The notes under the pieces: generated by a model
What the model saw: the letters and a program-made list of their open reading frames with translations, nothing else
What the model was told of the DNA's origin: nothing
The model's database searches: none
DNA from: Acholoe squamosa
Taxonomy: Eukaryota > Annelida > Polychaeta > Phyllodocida > Polynoidae
Assembly: GCA_949317995.1 (NCBI GenBank)
Contig: OX439048.1
Location: 27,905,495-27,969,494 of the forward strand
Length of the DNA: 64,000 bases
Reading direction: 5' to 3'
Shown: positions 11,382 to 22,059 of the stretch, in pieces
How positions within the stretch are numbered: the first letter of the stretch is position 1
How the letters are laid out: the number at the start of each line of letters is the position of its first letter
Translations under genes and position numbers: made by a program

Positions 11382-11589
11382 AATTACGTGCTGTATCAGT
11401 TCAATATTATGATTTACTCTGCATCCCACACTAAATAGATTAATGTAAAAGTCAAATTAGTTTTGGGTACCACAACCATAGGGTCTAACCGTCATTGGCA
11501 TACAGGTAGATGTCAGGCCTTTTACCATACGTTCACATTGAAAGCTCTTTCATAATGGGCCTAATCTGGTGGCACAGTTCTTTGTCTAA

Positions 11590-13241
11590 TTAATACGATG
11601 CAATCAGTAGCGTATATACACTATACAAAGGAATGGCAAAGCTTTGAGAACAATAGTTCAACAGCCCTTGTAAAGAATTGATTGTATGACTGGGAGAGAT
11701 ATCAGGAAGCCAAAAGACAGAATCAACCGTAGATCCTGTCCTATAGGCTTGCCGCTGCATTATTAAGGTGCATTCGTCGACAGATGATGACACGCCTATC
11801 ACCTTGGTGGTGTATAAATGCCTTCTCCAGGACGGGGCCTAATGGCCGGAATCCGATAGCCGCCTGATATCTGTCCCACTTTGCTCCATATCTATTATTG
11901 ATGAGGAGCAGCATTGTCCAGCATTGGCACACAATGAGAGTATGAGTGTGCCACCAGGTGGGTGTAGCTATGTGTGGTGAGTGATGATGGGATCGAATCC
12001 TTCCATGTTCAACATCCAGCATTGATGGGGACATCAGGGCTTTTGAATTTTAACACTGCACTACTACACCTTCTCTGGTCAATTTGTGAGGGGATTTCAA
12101 TAGAATTTTGTAATTTGGACACTTTGCACTGTGTGGTTAAAACGAACCATTGATAGTGGTGAGGTTGGAGAGATCACTCAACACCTGTGTATGGAAACAC
12201 ATAGCGCCACGGGCCAAAGTGTATGGAACTAATGCTAGAGTAAAACAACAGAATTATGTCATTGCATGTACAAATTCCTCCACAAAAAGGCAAGCACCAA
12301 ATGACATCATTTATAGTAACAGAGTCGAGCTCGATATTTCATTGAATAATGAATCAAGAGACTTTCAGCTTCAAAATCATAACCATCCAGGTTTGATATC
12401 TAATCATCCATTTCCTCGGCCCCAGTACTTTGTTAGATATTTTCCTAAGTCTAGAGCGTCTTGAAAGTGACTTTGAAAACGTCATTGTCTGGTGGCGAAA
12501 TCATCACTTTGTTTGGGTTAGTTAAGAAGTGCCCGGAAGCCATTGCCCTGTAATGGGACAGACAACAGGTTAAAATGGCAAAATTGCCTTCCCGCGGCCA
12601 ACCTAGAAACTAATAACACCTTTACTGATGTAGGGGACTGCCCAGACAACTAGCCAGGTAGGCTGCCAGGCAGCTAGCCATAGTCTGCTAACAGAATAGT
12701 GCAATAAGCAAATGAGCATTTTGCGAACAAAATTTTCACTGCTCTATTTAATTATTCTTACAATTGGACGCATTACTGATTTCAGTAAACACAATATGGT
12801 ATAATCTGTGGGATCATTCCACCTCTTACTATGGTGAAACTACATACAGCATTATGTACAGCTGGGCCGCCTCTAGTACAGTTGGTCTAAAATCTTCAGT
12901 ATAAATTACCTACATCTATGTATGAGTTTGTAGAGCTGATACCACCGGTGCATATTAACCAGTGGGGGTCTGATCCTATTGATATGTCCCGCAGGGTTGG
13001 GCTGCCTGCCCCCTGCCCGCCTTGACCCGCCCCTTCCGTGTTCTCGTCACAGGCTCTTTGATTAGCGCCCGTTAAGCCCGCGGATAATCCAGCATTAGGG
13101 GGCACCCAGTGCCCCTCTCATCCACTGCCCCCGGGGTGTATTATAATTGGCATGGCCAGGCCACAAAGCTCCACTCGGACTCCTTGTGTTATAATACGAC
13201 CCACGTAAAACAGACTCAAGTCTCTGTGTCATGGATATCAT
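11590..13241. other. Intergenic, no gene recognised
   Basis: Frames of 70-104 codons exist here (minus 11,741-12,034; plus 12,150-12,464; minus 12,896-13,105), but none shows a domain, signal or convincing splice context. GGGATCGAATCC near 11,990 resembles a Pol III B box without a matching A box, and I do not call it. Confidence 0.5.
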
Positions 13242-13549
13242 TACACTGAAAACCTAGAAATTCTGAAACTAGTCAGCGGTGACCACTTTAGGTCCTCAAG
13301 TTGACGATACCTAAAACTACAGCTTTAGGTAGTCAAAATGATGACTTTAGGTCGTCATCCTGACGACCTGAGTCATCAGGATGACAATACTGACAGTACA
13401 GAGTCGTCATATTGATGACTCAGGTCGTCAGGATGACGACCTAAAGTCGTCATTTTGACTAACTAAAGCTGTAGTTTTAGGTATCGTCAACTTGAGGACC
13501 TAAAGTGGTCACCGCTGACTAGTTTCAGAACTTCTAGGTTTTCAGTGTA
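13242..13549. mobile_element. 308-bp fold-back (palindromic MITE) element with CAT target duplication
   Basis: Two arms of about 137 bp are reverse complements of each other with only a handful of mismatches. The left arm begins TACACTGAAAACCTAGAA and the right arm ends in its complement at 13,549. The arms carry tandem-like GACCTAAAGTCGTCA and GTCATCCTGACGAC blocks, which add secondary symmetry. The element is flanked on both sides by CAT (13,239-13,241 and 13,550-13,552), a plausible 3-bp target duplication. The loop is short (about 25 bp, near ACAATACTGACAGTACAGAG). There is no transposase. The near-perfect arms suggest recent insertion or strong hairpin-mediated correction. Confidence 0.93.
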
Positions 13550-13552
13550 CAT

Positions 13553-15100
13553 TATGTAAATACTAGCCTAAGATTGGCGCAAATATGCCAATAGACATAC
13601 TTACACCATAAATGCGATACTGCCATCATACTGTGAAACTGTACAAATGTCGGTCAAGAGGGAATAGAGTTGGCCATTACCATAGCTGTACAGGAAGAAA
13701 GATAACAGGCTTAGTACAGGGCGTACTATAGCTGCTTTCACTTACAAATACTTCGGGTCTACTCATTTCAATACCTTGAGGTATAGCAGTTCAAACCATG
13801 TTGGTTGTAAGAGGACATATCTTTGTTTCTTTCCATTTAGTTATACCATTCCCCTCAAAGTAGCCTTATACTTAAATCAAGTGTAGTGAGACAAGTGCAA
13901 GTGCAGTATCACATGTATACATCTTTTTGATATTCCTGTGTATATCCCCAGAGCACTCTCCCTTGGCCCTCATCCCTGCACCAGTTGGCATCACGCTGAG
14001 GGAACCTGGCTTCAATCAAGACAAGGTTTCCACAAATGCCAGACACATTGGGCATTAGGATATTTCAGCCAGTCCCAGATTTACTGTTAATGACTTTTTG
14101 AGAGTGAAGGAAGGAAGACTGATGTTGTGCATATGTGTCTTGTTCTAGCTGTACTAGTAGTGGGATATCAGCCACTTGTGTGTACCTGCTGGGTATGTAG
14201 ATTATTGGGCAGGGGTCTGATAAGATGTATGTTTGTGGTTGGATACTGTGTTTCTGTACGTTGACAGAATACACTATATCGTTGATATAAAATGATGTGC
14301 TGAATATTTGAAGTGGTGAGAATATTTACAAATGGATGCTGTCTCGATTTAGATCATTTTTAAGAGGCTTCCAACCCTGGTGGAATGTTCTACGAGAGTT
14401 GAGGCTTAGTGTCAAATTCAAGTTCATTAGAGTGACAATTTTATGCATGGCATAGACATTTTTTTTACGTCATTCTGAAATAACCCTTGCCATGTAGTAC
14501 CATTACTTTGGTCTATACTAGTCAGAGGTGATGAAGTCAACCTATGCAATATGCATGGACTCTAAAACTGATGGACAAATGAGTCATAAGTATACCTATG
14601 TACTATAGATGAGGGTACTATTCAGCTATGAATAATCGCCTTCCCACCTTTCTTTTTTAAGCCATAGCATACAGCATAGGATCCAGATAGTTTCTACTAT
14701 TTTGTTCCTCATTATTGAACGTTGTTTCTATTTGGTACCAATCCCCTACCTCCACGTGGCAATCCTCTCTTTCAGTCCCACCACCCTTCCCTGCAGTACA
14801 CCAGCAGCCCACAGAGCAACAGAGAAAACTAAAGAAAAACGTCTACAAAATGGCAAAGTAATGCTGCTTTGCCGCGCCCATTCTCCTGTTTATTATCAAA
14901 TCAAATCGGCACTACTTTCATCTCGGCATAATATTGGTGGTACCGAGGGCTTGGGTGGATGTTTGGGCGCCGGGTATGGTGCGTCTATGCCTTAAGCAAA
15001 CAGAGTCGTGTTTGTTGGAGCTTGATAAGGTGGGGCTGTGGTCAGGTAGGGGCAGGGCACCTGGGTAAGCCCTGCTGTTGGGGCTGCAATACAGGAGACT
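13553..15100. other. Intergenic, nothing recognised
   Basis: No supported feature. The 69- and 97-codon frames (minus 14,065-14,274; plus 14,702-14,995) show no recognisable domain. Confidence 0.55.
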
Positions 15101-15109
15101 TGCTCTGGT

Positions 15110-17060
15110 GTTGATGTAGACCTGCAGTTGGGGCTGTGGTACACAGCTGGTACAGGCGGCCAGCTCTGATGTAGATTAAGAGCTGTACATAGTTGGGGCT
15201 GTAGTACAGGCGGGCAGCTCTGATGTAGATCTAGAGCTGTAGTACAGGCAGGCAGCTCTGATGTAGATGTAGAGCTGTAGTTGGGGCTGTAGTACAGGCG
15301 GACACCTCTGATGTAGATGTAGAGCTGTAGTTGGGACTGTAGTACAGGCAGGCAGCTCTGATGTAGATGTAGAGCTGTAGTTGGGACTGTAGTTATAGAC
15401 GGCCAGCTCTGATGTAGACGTAGAGTTGTACCACAGGAGGTTAGCTCTGATTTAGATATATAATTAAAGTTGTAGTACAGGAGATGTAGAACTGTAGTTG
15501 GGACTGCAATGGGCTGCAATACAGGACAACATCTCCAGTGTATTCGCATACCTGTGGTTGGGACTATAGTGCAAGAAATACTACAGCTGTAGGGGTAGAG
15601 TACAGTTACGGTTAAGAAGCCTACTGCCACGTGGATGTAGAGATGCAGTTAGGGCTGTAGTACAAGGCTCCAATTGCTGTATGGAGCTGCAGTTGGGGCT
15701 GTAGTACGAGGCACCGATTGCTGTGTAGAACTACAGTTGGTGCTGTAGTACAAGGCACTAATTGCTGTATAGAGCTGCAGTTGGGGCTGTAGTACGAGGC
15801 ACCAATTGCTGTGTAGAGCTGCAGTTGGGGCTGTAGTATGAGGCACCGATTGCTGTGTAGAACTACAGTTGGTGCTGTAGTACAAGGCACCAATTGCTGT
15901 ATAGAGCTGCAGTTGGGGCTGTAGTACGAGATGTAGAGCTGTAGTTGGGACTGCAATGGGCTGCAATACAGGACAACATCTCCAGTGTATTCGCATACCT
16001 GTGGTTGGGACTATAGTGCAAGAAATACTACAGCTGTAGGGGTAGAGTACATTTACTACTAAGAAACCTACTGCCACGTGGATGTAGAGATGCAGTTAGG
16101 GCTGTAGTACAAGGCTCCAGTTGCTGTATGGAGCTGCAGTTGGGGCTGTAGTACGAGGCACCGATTGCTGTGTAGAACTACAGTTGGTGCTGTAGTACAA
16201 GGCACTAATTGCTGTATAGAGCTGCAGTTGGGGCTGTAGTACGAGGCACCAATTGCTGTATAGAGCTGCAGTTGGGGCTGTAGTACGAGGCACCAATTGC
16301 TGTGTAGAACTACAGTTGGTGCTGTAGTACAAGGCACCAATTGCTGTATAGAGCTGCAGTTGGGGCTGTAGTACGAGGCACCGATTGCTTTGTAGAACTA
16401 CAGTTGGGGCTGTAGTACAAGGCACCGATTGCTGTGTAGAACTACAGATTGTGCTGTAGTACAAGGCACCAATTGCTGTATAGAGCTGCAGTTGGGGCTG
16501 TAGTACAAGGCACCGATTGCTGTGTAGAACTACAGTTGGTGCTGTAGTACAAGGCACCAATTGCTGTGTAGAGCTGCAGTTGGGGCTGTAGTACGAGGCA
16601 CCGATTGCTGTGTAGAACTACAGTTGGTGCTAGAGTACGAGGCACCGATCGCTATGTAGAACTACAGTTGGTGCTGTAGTACAAGGCACTAATTGCTGTG
16701 TAGAGCTGCAGTTGGGGCTGTAGTACGAGGCACCGATTGCTGTGTAGAACTACAGTTGGTGCTGTAGTACAAGGCACCAATTGCTGTATAGAGCTGCAGT
16801 TGGGGCTGTAGTACGAGGCACCAATTGCTGTGTAGAACTACAGTTGGTGCTGTAGTACAAGGCACCAATTGCTGTGTAGAGCTGCAGTTGGTGCTGTAGT
16901 ACGAGGCACCAATTGCTGTGTAGAGCTGCAGTTGGGGCTGTAGTACGAGGCACCAATTGCTGTGTAGAGCTGCAGTTGGGTCTGCAATACAAGAGGCCAA
17001 CTCCTGTGTAGATTTAGAGCCACAATTAGTGCTGTAGTACAGGAGGCGGTATAGAGTAGC
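15110..17060. repeat. 44-bp minisatellite with a higher-order duplication
   Basis: From about 15,650 the core unit is 44 bp: GTACGAGGCACCAATTGCTG then TGTAGAGCTGCAGTTGGGGC then TGTA, with GTACAAGGCACCGATTGC and GTAGAACTACAGTTGGTGC variants alternating. A more diverged, longer-period array lies at 15,110-15,475. About 165 bp at 15,474-15,640 is repeated at 15,925-16,090, including CAGGACAACATCTCCAGTG and CTGCCACGTGGATGTAGAG. Long minus-strand frames of up to 212 codons occur in all three phases. Since 44 is not divisible by 3, each frame repeats every three units (44 residues). I therefore treat them as stop-free repeat translation, not proteins. Confidence 0.95.
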
Positions 17061-17328
17061 TAAATGTCTCAATTATAGTCAGATTCTCTACATGGCACAG
17101 AAGATTTGCCCACTAGTGATTATCTCATAAAGCTCAGATTTTGCTGCAGTCTGACAACCGTCTCTGGTCGTCACTCTGCAACTACTGTACAGTGTTTAGA
17201 CATTGTTACATTATTTTGTGTTGATGAAACTGTAAGAGTACAGAATTGATGTGTTGAGGGTTTTTTTTGTGATGTCAGCAAAAGCAGGCACATGGTGACC
17301 TAGCCTATTTTCTCACTGGAATGACGAC

Positions 17329-17570
17329 AGTTAACCCTCTAAGCGGCACATCTAGTCCTTTAAGAATGATGCACCAACCACTGCTTGTCATCCTGATGCC
17401 CAGTATGGAGTATCTAGACCTTTTGAGTGAAAGTGCTGTATTACGCACATGCTGGACCACTGAAGTCTAAGTGCATGAACTAACTCTAAGTCGCCTGAAT
17501 TGCGTTAATGTAGCATAATGAGAAGGGGACATTAAGTCTCAGGTATTATCTCGTCCCTAAAGGGTTAACT
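17329..17570. mobile_element. TTAACCC-ended palindromic element (piggyBac-like MITE candidate)
   Basis: The left end is AGTTAACCCTCTAAG and the right end CTAAAGGGTTAACT, an inverted pair that includes TTAA at each extremity. TTAA target duplications and CCC-starting termini are known features of piggyBac elements. Inside are AGAATGATGCACCAACCACTG and the counterpart ACCACTGAAGTCTAAGTGC region, but no open frame. It belongs to the dispersed family seen at 9,978, 11,144, 29,933, 41,684 and 46,121. Its TTAACCCT(C/T)TA end matches the unit of the satellite at 1-530. Confidence 0.72.
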
Positions 17571-17599
17571 GGGACTTAGGGAAGTAAAGAATGGCTTGA

Positions 17600-18203
17600 G
17601 AATGTATGCATACTTCATACTATAGGTAGGTGAACGCATCTAGCAGTGCAGACTGTTACTTGAGACGGTCTGTATCGAAAGAAGTTTTCCATAGTGACCT
17701 TTTTGTAGTACTCATATAACTCGTGCTTTTCACTTTTGTCATTTGAGAAGATAACTTCTTTGGATAAGGTAAATCTATGGGAGGAGCTGTATAGAACACC
17801 ACAGGTCATGATTTCAAAGCCTCTTGGCGGAAAAAAACAACGAAAACATGGCAGGGGTATATAAAGATGACAGTACATTTGATCTCATCAAAAATGCACC
17901 TCAGTCGCTGACTTCTCAGTTGTGTATAATAGAATTACTTTACCTCTAACAATGATAAAGGTGTAGTACCAGGGCCCCGGGACCAGGGCAGGAGCCATCT
18001 TCCCATTGATGTTGGGTTGGATATCAGTAAAGAAAGTGTTGACAATGGCTCTAGGAGTCAGGGAATCTTTCTTTTTTACCTTTTACCTCCAAGCTTCCCA
18101 CTGTCAGTTAAACCAAGTTAAATTTTCTCTGGTAACTCCCACAAAGGGAGCTTTGACGCATGAAAGTTGTTTGTTCTTATCCAGTGCAGAGAAAAAAGAG
18201 AAA
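17600..18203. other. Intergenic, nothing recognised
   Basis: Contains an 87-codon minus-strand frame (17,615-17,878) with no domain I recognise and no adjacent splice-consistent exon. Confidence 0.5.
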
Positions 18204-18209
18204 GAATGA

Positions 18210-18348
18210 CAGGCATGAAAGTCTTCAGGGAATGCTCTGATTTTAGGGATTTTGAAGTTCCTGGGCCCTATACATTCAGAAAGCCTGGTTTTTGGGGCGA
18301 ATATTGGACCATTTCAGGGATTTTCGTGCTCTGTGACTTTCATCCCTG
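18210..18348. mobile_element. 139-bp MITE with GAATGA 6-bp target duplication
   Basis: The terminal inverted repeats are CAGGCATGAAAGTC on the left and GACTTTCATCCCTG on the right (one mismatch within 14 bp). The exact 6-bp direct repeat GAATGA flanks it at 18,204-18,209 and 18,349-18,354. The CAG...CTG ends resemble hAT-type termini, although classical hAT duplications are 8 bp. The 41,923-42,096 element has similar ends and also a 6-bp duplication, so these are one family. The overlapping 83-codon frame is not a gene. Confidence 0.88.
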
Positions 18349-18419
18349 GAATGAGTTTGCTGATACAGTTAACGCCTACCAACACACGATAGTTTTCACA
18401 CTCCTTATTCATAGATAGA

Positions 18420-21400
18420 TTGATAGTTATATGGGCCTTCCTATATGTCTTAAGTAGTACTGCGGTTTCTCTTACATCTGTAGGATACTACAACCCTATA
18501 GGGTGAAAAGGTAGGTCCTCATCTTTTTACTTAATGGGGGCCTTTGATATTTTGAGGTTGAGTAATTACCAAATTAGCTGCCAAAATAATTTGGGGGGAT
18601 AATTGTCAAGATTTTTAAAATTCTGTTGCTAGAGAATAGATAAACTTTTTCGTGAGCCCTGTAAATTATCCACTATTTGGTCAATTAAAAGTCAATAAAT
18701 GTCAGGTAAAAGTCAGTTAAAACCATGATACATAGAAAGTGGGAACCCTGAAATCACTTCCTGATGAAGTTGCCTATGCTGTGAGGTGGCCATTCAGCCC
18801 CACAAGTTGTCATGGATCTAAAGCTGTTGCTATTCATGCTGAATCAGCAAGGTTTCCCTAAGCATCACCACATTACATCAAATAGCCTCACCTAAGTGTT
18901 TAGCCTCACCTTAATGTTTAGCCCACAAATTCTCTGTGGGTGGAAATTAAACAGATGTCGAGGCTGTCCTGCTCAATTACCGGAATTCATATTGGAGGAT
19001 AAGGGTGGCAGAAAGGTCTGTAGACATTTCGATGCTGAGAAACACAAGGAGTGTTATCGATTGAATTGCTCCAGCCACAGTTTTATCTGTACAGACTACA
19101 TTCAGCCTGCTCTCTGCACCCACGCATGATAACAGTAAAGGGATCCATTGGGTGTATGCTCCTATCCTAGGAGAAGGAAGATCAATGCAAACAATATTAA
19201 CTCAGTCCCCTGTGATAGAAAGTAAACTAAGTGATTTGAATTAGTTCAAAGTCAAAACTACCACAACATTTAGTGATACATGGCCAACGTTGTTTCATAG
19301 TAGTAGAATCCCAATGCTTTGGGTAGAATAAGCACAGATGCAAGAAGTTCTGCTATGTGTTTAAAAAAAACAAACAAAAAAAAAAAAACACATTAAAATG
19401 TAGCTGCCTTATCCCTTTCTACATAGGGATCTATGGAAATCCATGCAAGGCTGGCCCAGTAAATACCACATCACAGACGTGTAAGTAGAAGCCTTGCTCC
19501 ATGGGCTACAAAATACGTCCATCAACAGTCTCTATAAATCCCCTGCCACATCTTCTGATCATTGCCAGTGACGTATAGAAACCAGCCCTGCCAGTCATGA
19601 CATCTCTGCTCCCCTGAGCTACCATCAAAGGCCCTGTGACCTTTGGGTAAGTGAAGCTCAGATCGTCTTGCTCAGCCACCCCTGCTCTGAATTTAACCCA
19701 CCAACTCCATTCCTTAAGGTGTGCATAGTAGTTGCCTCCAGATGCCTAGGCTGATGGATCCTGCCCTGGAGGTCAGGGGTGAGAAGCCCTTTTGGTGGGG
19801 CCATCACCAAGGTCTAAGACATCACAAGGCATCCCCATCCGCTGGTTTGTAACAGTCTGGCTGTCAGTAGACTCTGAAAGGGCCCGCCGACCAGGCACCA
19901 GCTGCAGTTGCTACTATTATGGGATGGCTCCAAAGTATGGGATGGCGCCAACTGGGGCCGTTAATCGTCTTGTCCTATTGTTGGACGTCTCGAGTCTGAA
20001 GTCTGCCCTTTGTCTCAGGGCCTTTTCTCTCTGGCTCTTCTTTCAGACAGGAACACCTGAGTTCTGGCACACTGAAGGTACACTAATCGTTAATATGCCA
20101 CATTGCGCACCTGCTCCCCTGGTTCTGCTATGTGCTAGGTGTTACTCCGATTCCCGGATCTGTTTTATACACTTTGTCACCTGTCTTAGCATAAAAAGAA
20201 AATCTCATCGCCTCAGTGCAAGACGGTTGTATCTGCATATTTCAAGTTTTGCAGGAGAGACAGAAAAGGGTTAAATTACTATAGCCTAGTATAGGATCAA
20301 GTGGACACAACCTCATTGCATGGGGGTCTGTAAGTAAAACATGTCATACTAGGCAAAGCTTCAGTGCATTCATAGTAGGTAGATAAAGGTCAATAGATAT
20401 TAAAACAGAAGGAAACTCAATTTTTCCAAAATGTCAGTTACAACCTTCTTGTACTAAAGCGACGAGCTAGACGGGTACTTTCCATTCTCCAATGGAGGCA
20501 TGCCTGGGGCGTATTTTGATATCTCTGACGACAAAATAGGCCTATCAGAGATGTTTAGAAGGGCCCTCAAATTTAGACTTAAGTGCAATTTCATATGTTG
20601 AGAAATACTTCCAATTGTGAAGTTTTCAACGGCCCTGATATTTTAAGAGGTTGTACCTACACCCAACTGACACCTCTGGTCTCATAGACTTAATATAGCC
20701 AATATGTTGTCACTGGTTGTTGATATTGAAATACCCCCAAGCAGGCATGGGATTCTTCAGGTATATCCGAAATCTTGGATGTTTAAAGACTAGATTTGTA
20801 CAGATCCAATGAGAAAATGATTTGAAATAAATAAAGGGGGTGGGTCTTACACTTTTAAGGCTTTTAGGAGCCACCTCAAATACTACCGCAGCGAAGGGAC
20901 AGGGACAACATCTCGGATATTTCTTCTAAACCTAATCCCATGACTGCCCAATTCAGGTTTGTAAATAATGTGTTAAAGAGTAGGCACTACATTATTTAAC
21001 AGAGAAAAAGGTTACCACACAGGAACCCCTATGTGTGAAGATTGGTGAGAGGAGGGAGGTGTGGGTACACTGGAGTATTAACTGGTTAATCTACATGCAG
21101 ACCAGAGGAGGCCCTAGCATCCATAACAGGATCCTCTCCTGGGTTAGAGAACTGAAGTTATGTATACCATTACCTCTCCAACCTCCTGCCCTCCTGACTC
21201 CCTTTATAGATGGTTCTCTCTACCTGTGCTCGAGCTATTCTTTTGATATAAAACCCCATTGGGGGCACCTACTCAGGGAAGAACTTCAACCTAGCCTGTT
21301 AGGCTTCAGTCCCATTGGAGTAATGATAGATCAGCGTAGCTTGACTCGGTTAGAACACTGAATGGTGGTGTGAATTGTATTTTGGCTTACAAGAGTCAGA

Positions 21401-21840
21401 TTTGCACCAGCCCTTAGAGGATTTATACTAAGAGTTTTTAGATATGCATGACAAATGAATGTTACAGCAAGAAGTGGAGGCTAGATTCAAAAATTGCCAT
21501 TGCAGTTACAGTAGGTCTACTCGGTGGTAGTAGTACATAGTAGGGCCTGCTGTTTTCTCATTACATTCGGTTCGGCGAGTCTGATTCCAATTTTGTTGGA
21601 TATTAGTGTGGGTGATCCTTGTAATTACATGGGACATGTCTCACCGGGGGATTGCTCTTCCACCCCCACCCCCCCCCCATCCCCCATCCCGGCACTGTAC
21701 ACATGCTACAAATAGAAAAGAAAACCGAGAATTTGTATTACCGATACAATTGTTTCTTAAAATTATCATCACCATGTTTGGCACATTTGATAGCTATGTC
21801 TTAACTATGTGTTGGTCTGTTGATAACTATGCGTTGATCT
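18420..21840. other. Intergenic, nothing recognised
   Basis: Mostly unique-looking DNA. A short repeat of AGCCTCACCT(A/T)A(A/G)TGTTTAG type occurs at about 18,885-18,921, A-rich runs at 19,365-19,393 and a C-rich run at 21,658-21,690. The longest frame (plus 19,792-20,274, 160 codons) begins in a GC-richer patch but shows no domain, signal peptide or splice support that I can recognise. Confidence 0.5.
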
Positions 21841-21852
21841 GTTGATTATTAT

Positions 21853-22038
21853 GCCGGCTTCCCTAGCCCACTTAAAAGGGTCTATTTCTCTTCTTTCCTA
21901 TCCCTCGGGATGTGTGTGGTGCACGTATGCATGGGCACTGATGCATTCCCCTGTGAAATTGTGTAATGTAGTTCTCGCCATGAATATGACCTTAGCTGTC
22001 GAAATGGCGTTAAACATCTATTACTCACTCACTCACTC
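21853..22038 (+). mobile_element. SINE-like retroposon, copy 3, with perfect 12-bp target duplication
   Basis: GTTGATTATTAT is present at 21,841-21,852 and again at 22,039-22,050, exactly flanking the body. The body runs from GCCGGCTTCCCTAGCCCAC through GTTCTCGCCATGAATATGAC to GTTAAACATCTATTACTCAC with an (ACTC)n tail. CGCCAT at the start of the conserved 3' region pairs with ATGGCG about 20 bases later. A terminal hairpin plus simple-repeat tail is typical of sequences recognised by a LINE reverse transcriptase. This is the best-preserved of the three copies. Confidence 0.95.
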
Positions 22039-22059
22039 GTTGATTATTATACCTTAGAG

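Noticed and set aside
11930-12000. tRNA-derived SINE suggested by GGGATCGAATCC
   Set aside because: B-box-like word only; no credible A box or cloverleaf upstream.
14992-17072. Minus-strand frames up to 212 codons resembling a repetitive Cys/Thr/Gln-rich secreted protein
   Set aside because: All three phases are open and the underlying 44-bp unit shifts frame each copy. No signal peptide or unique flanking exon was seen.
19792-20274. 160-codon plus frame in a GC-richer patch
   Set aside because: No domain, no splice-consistent boundary and no codon pattern distinguishing it from chance at this GC level.
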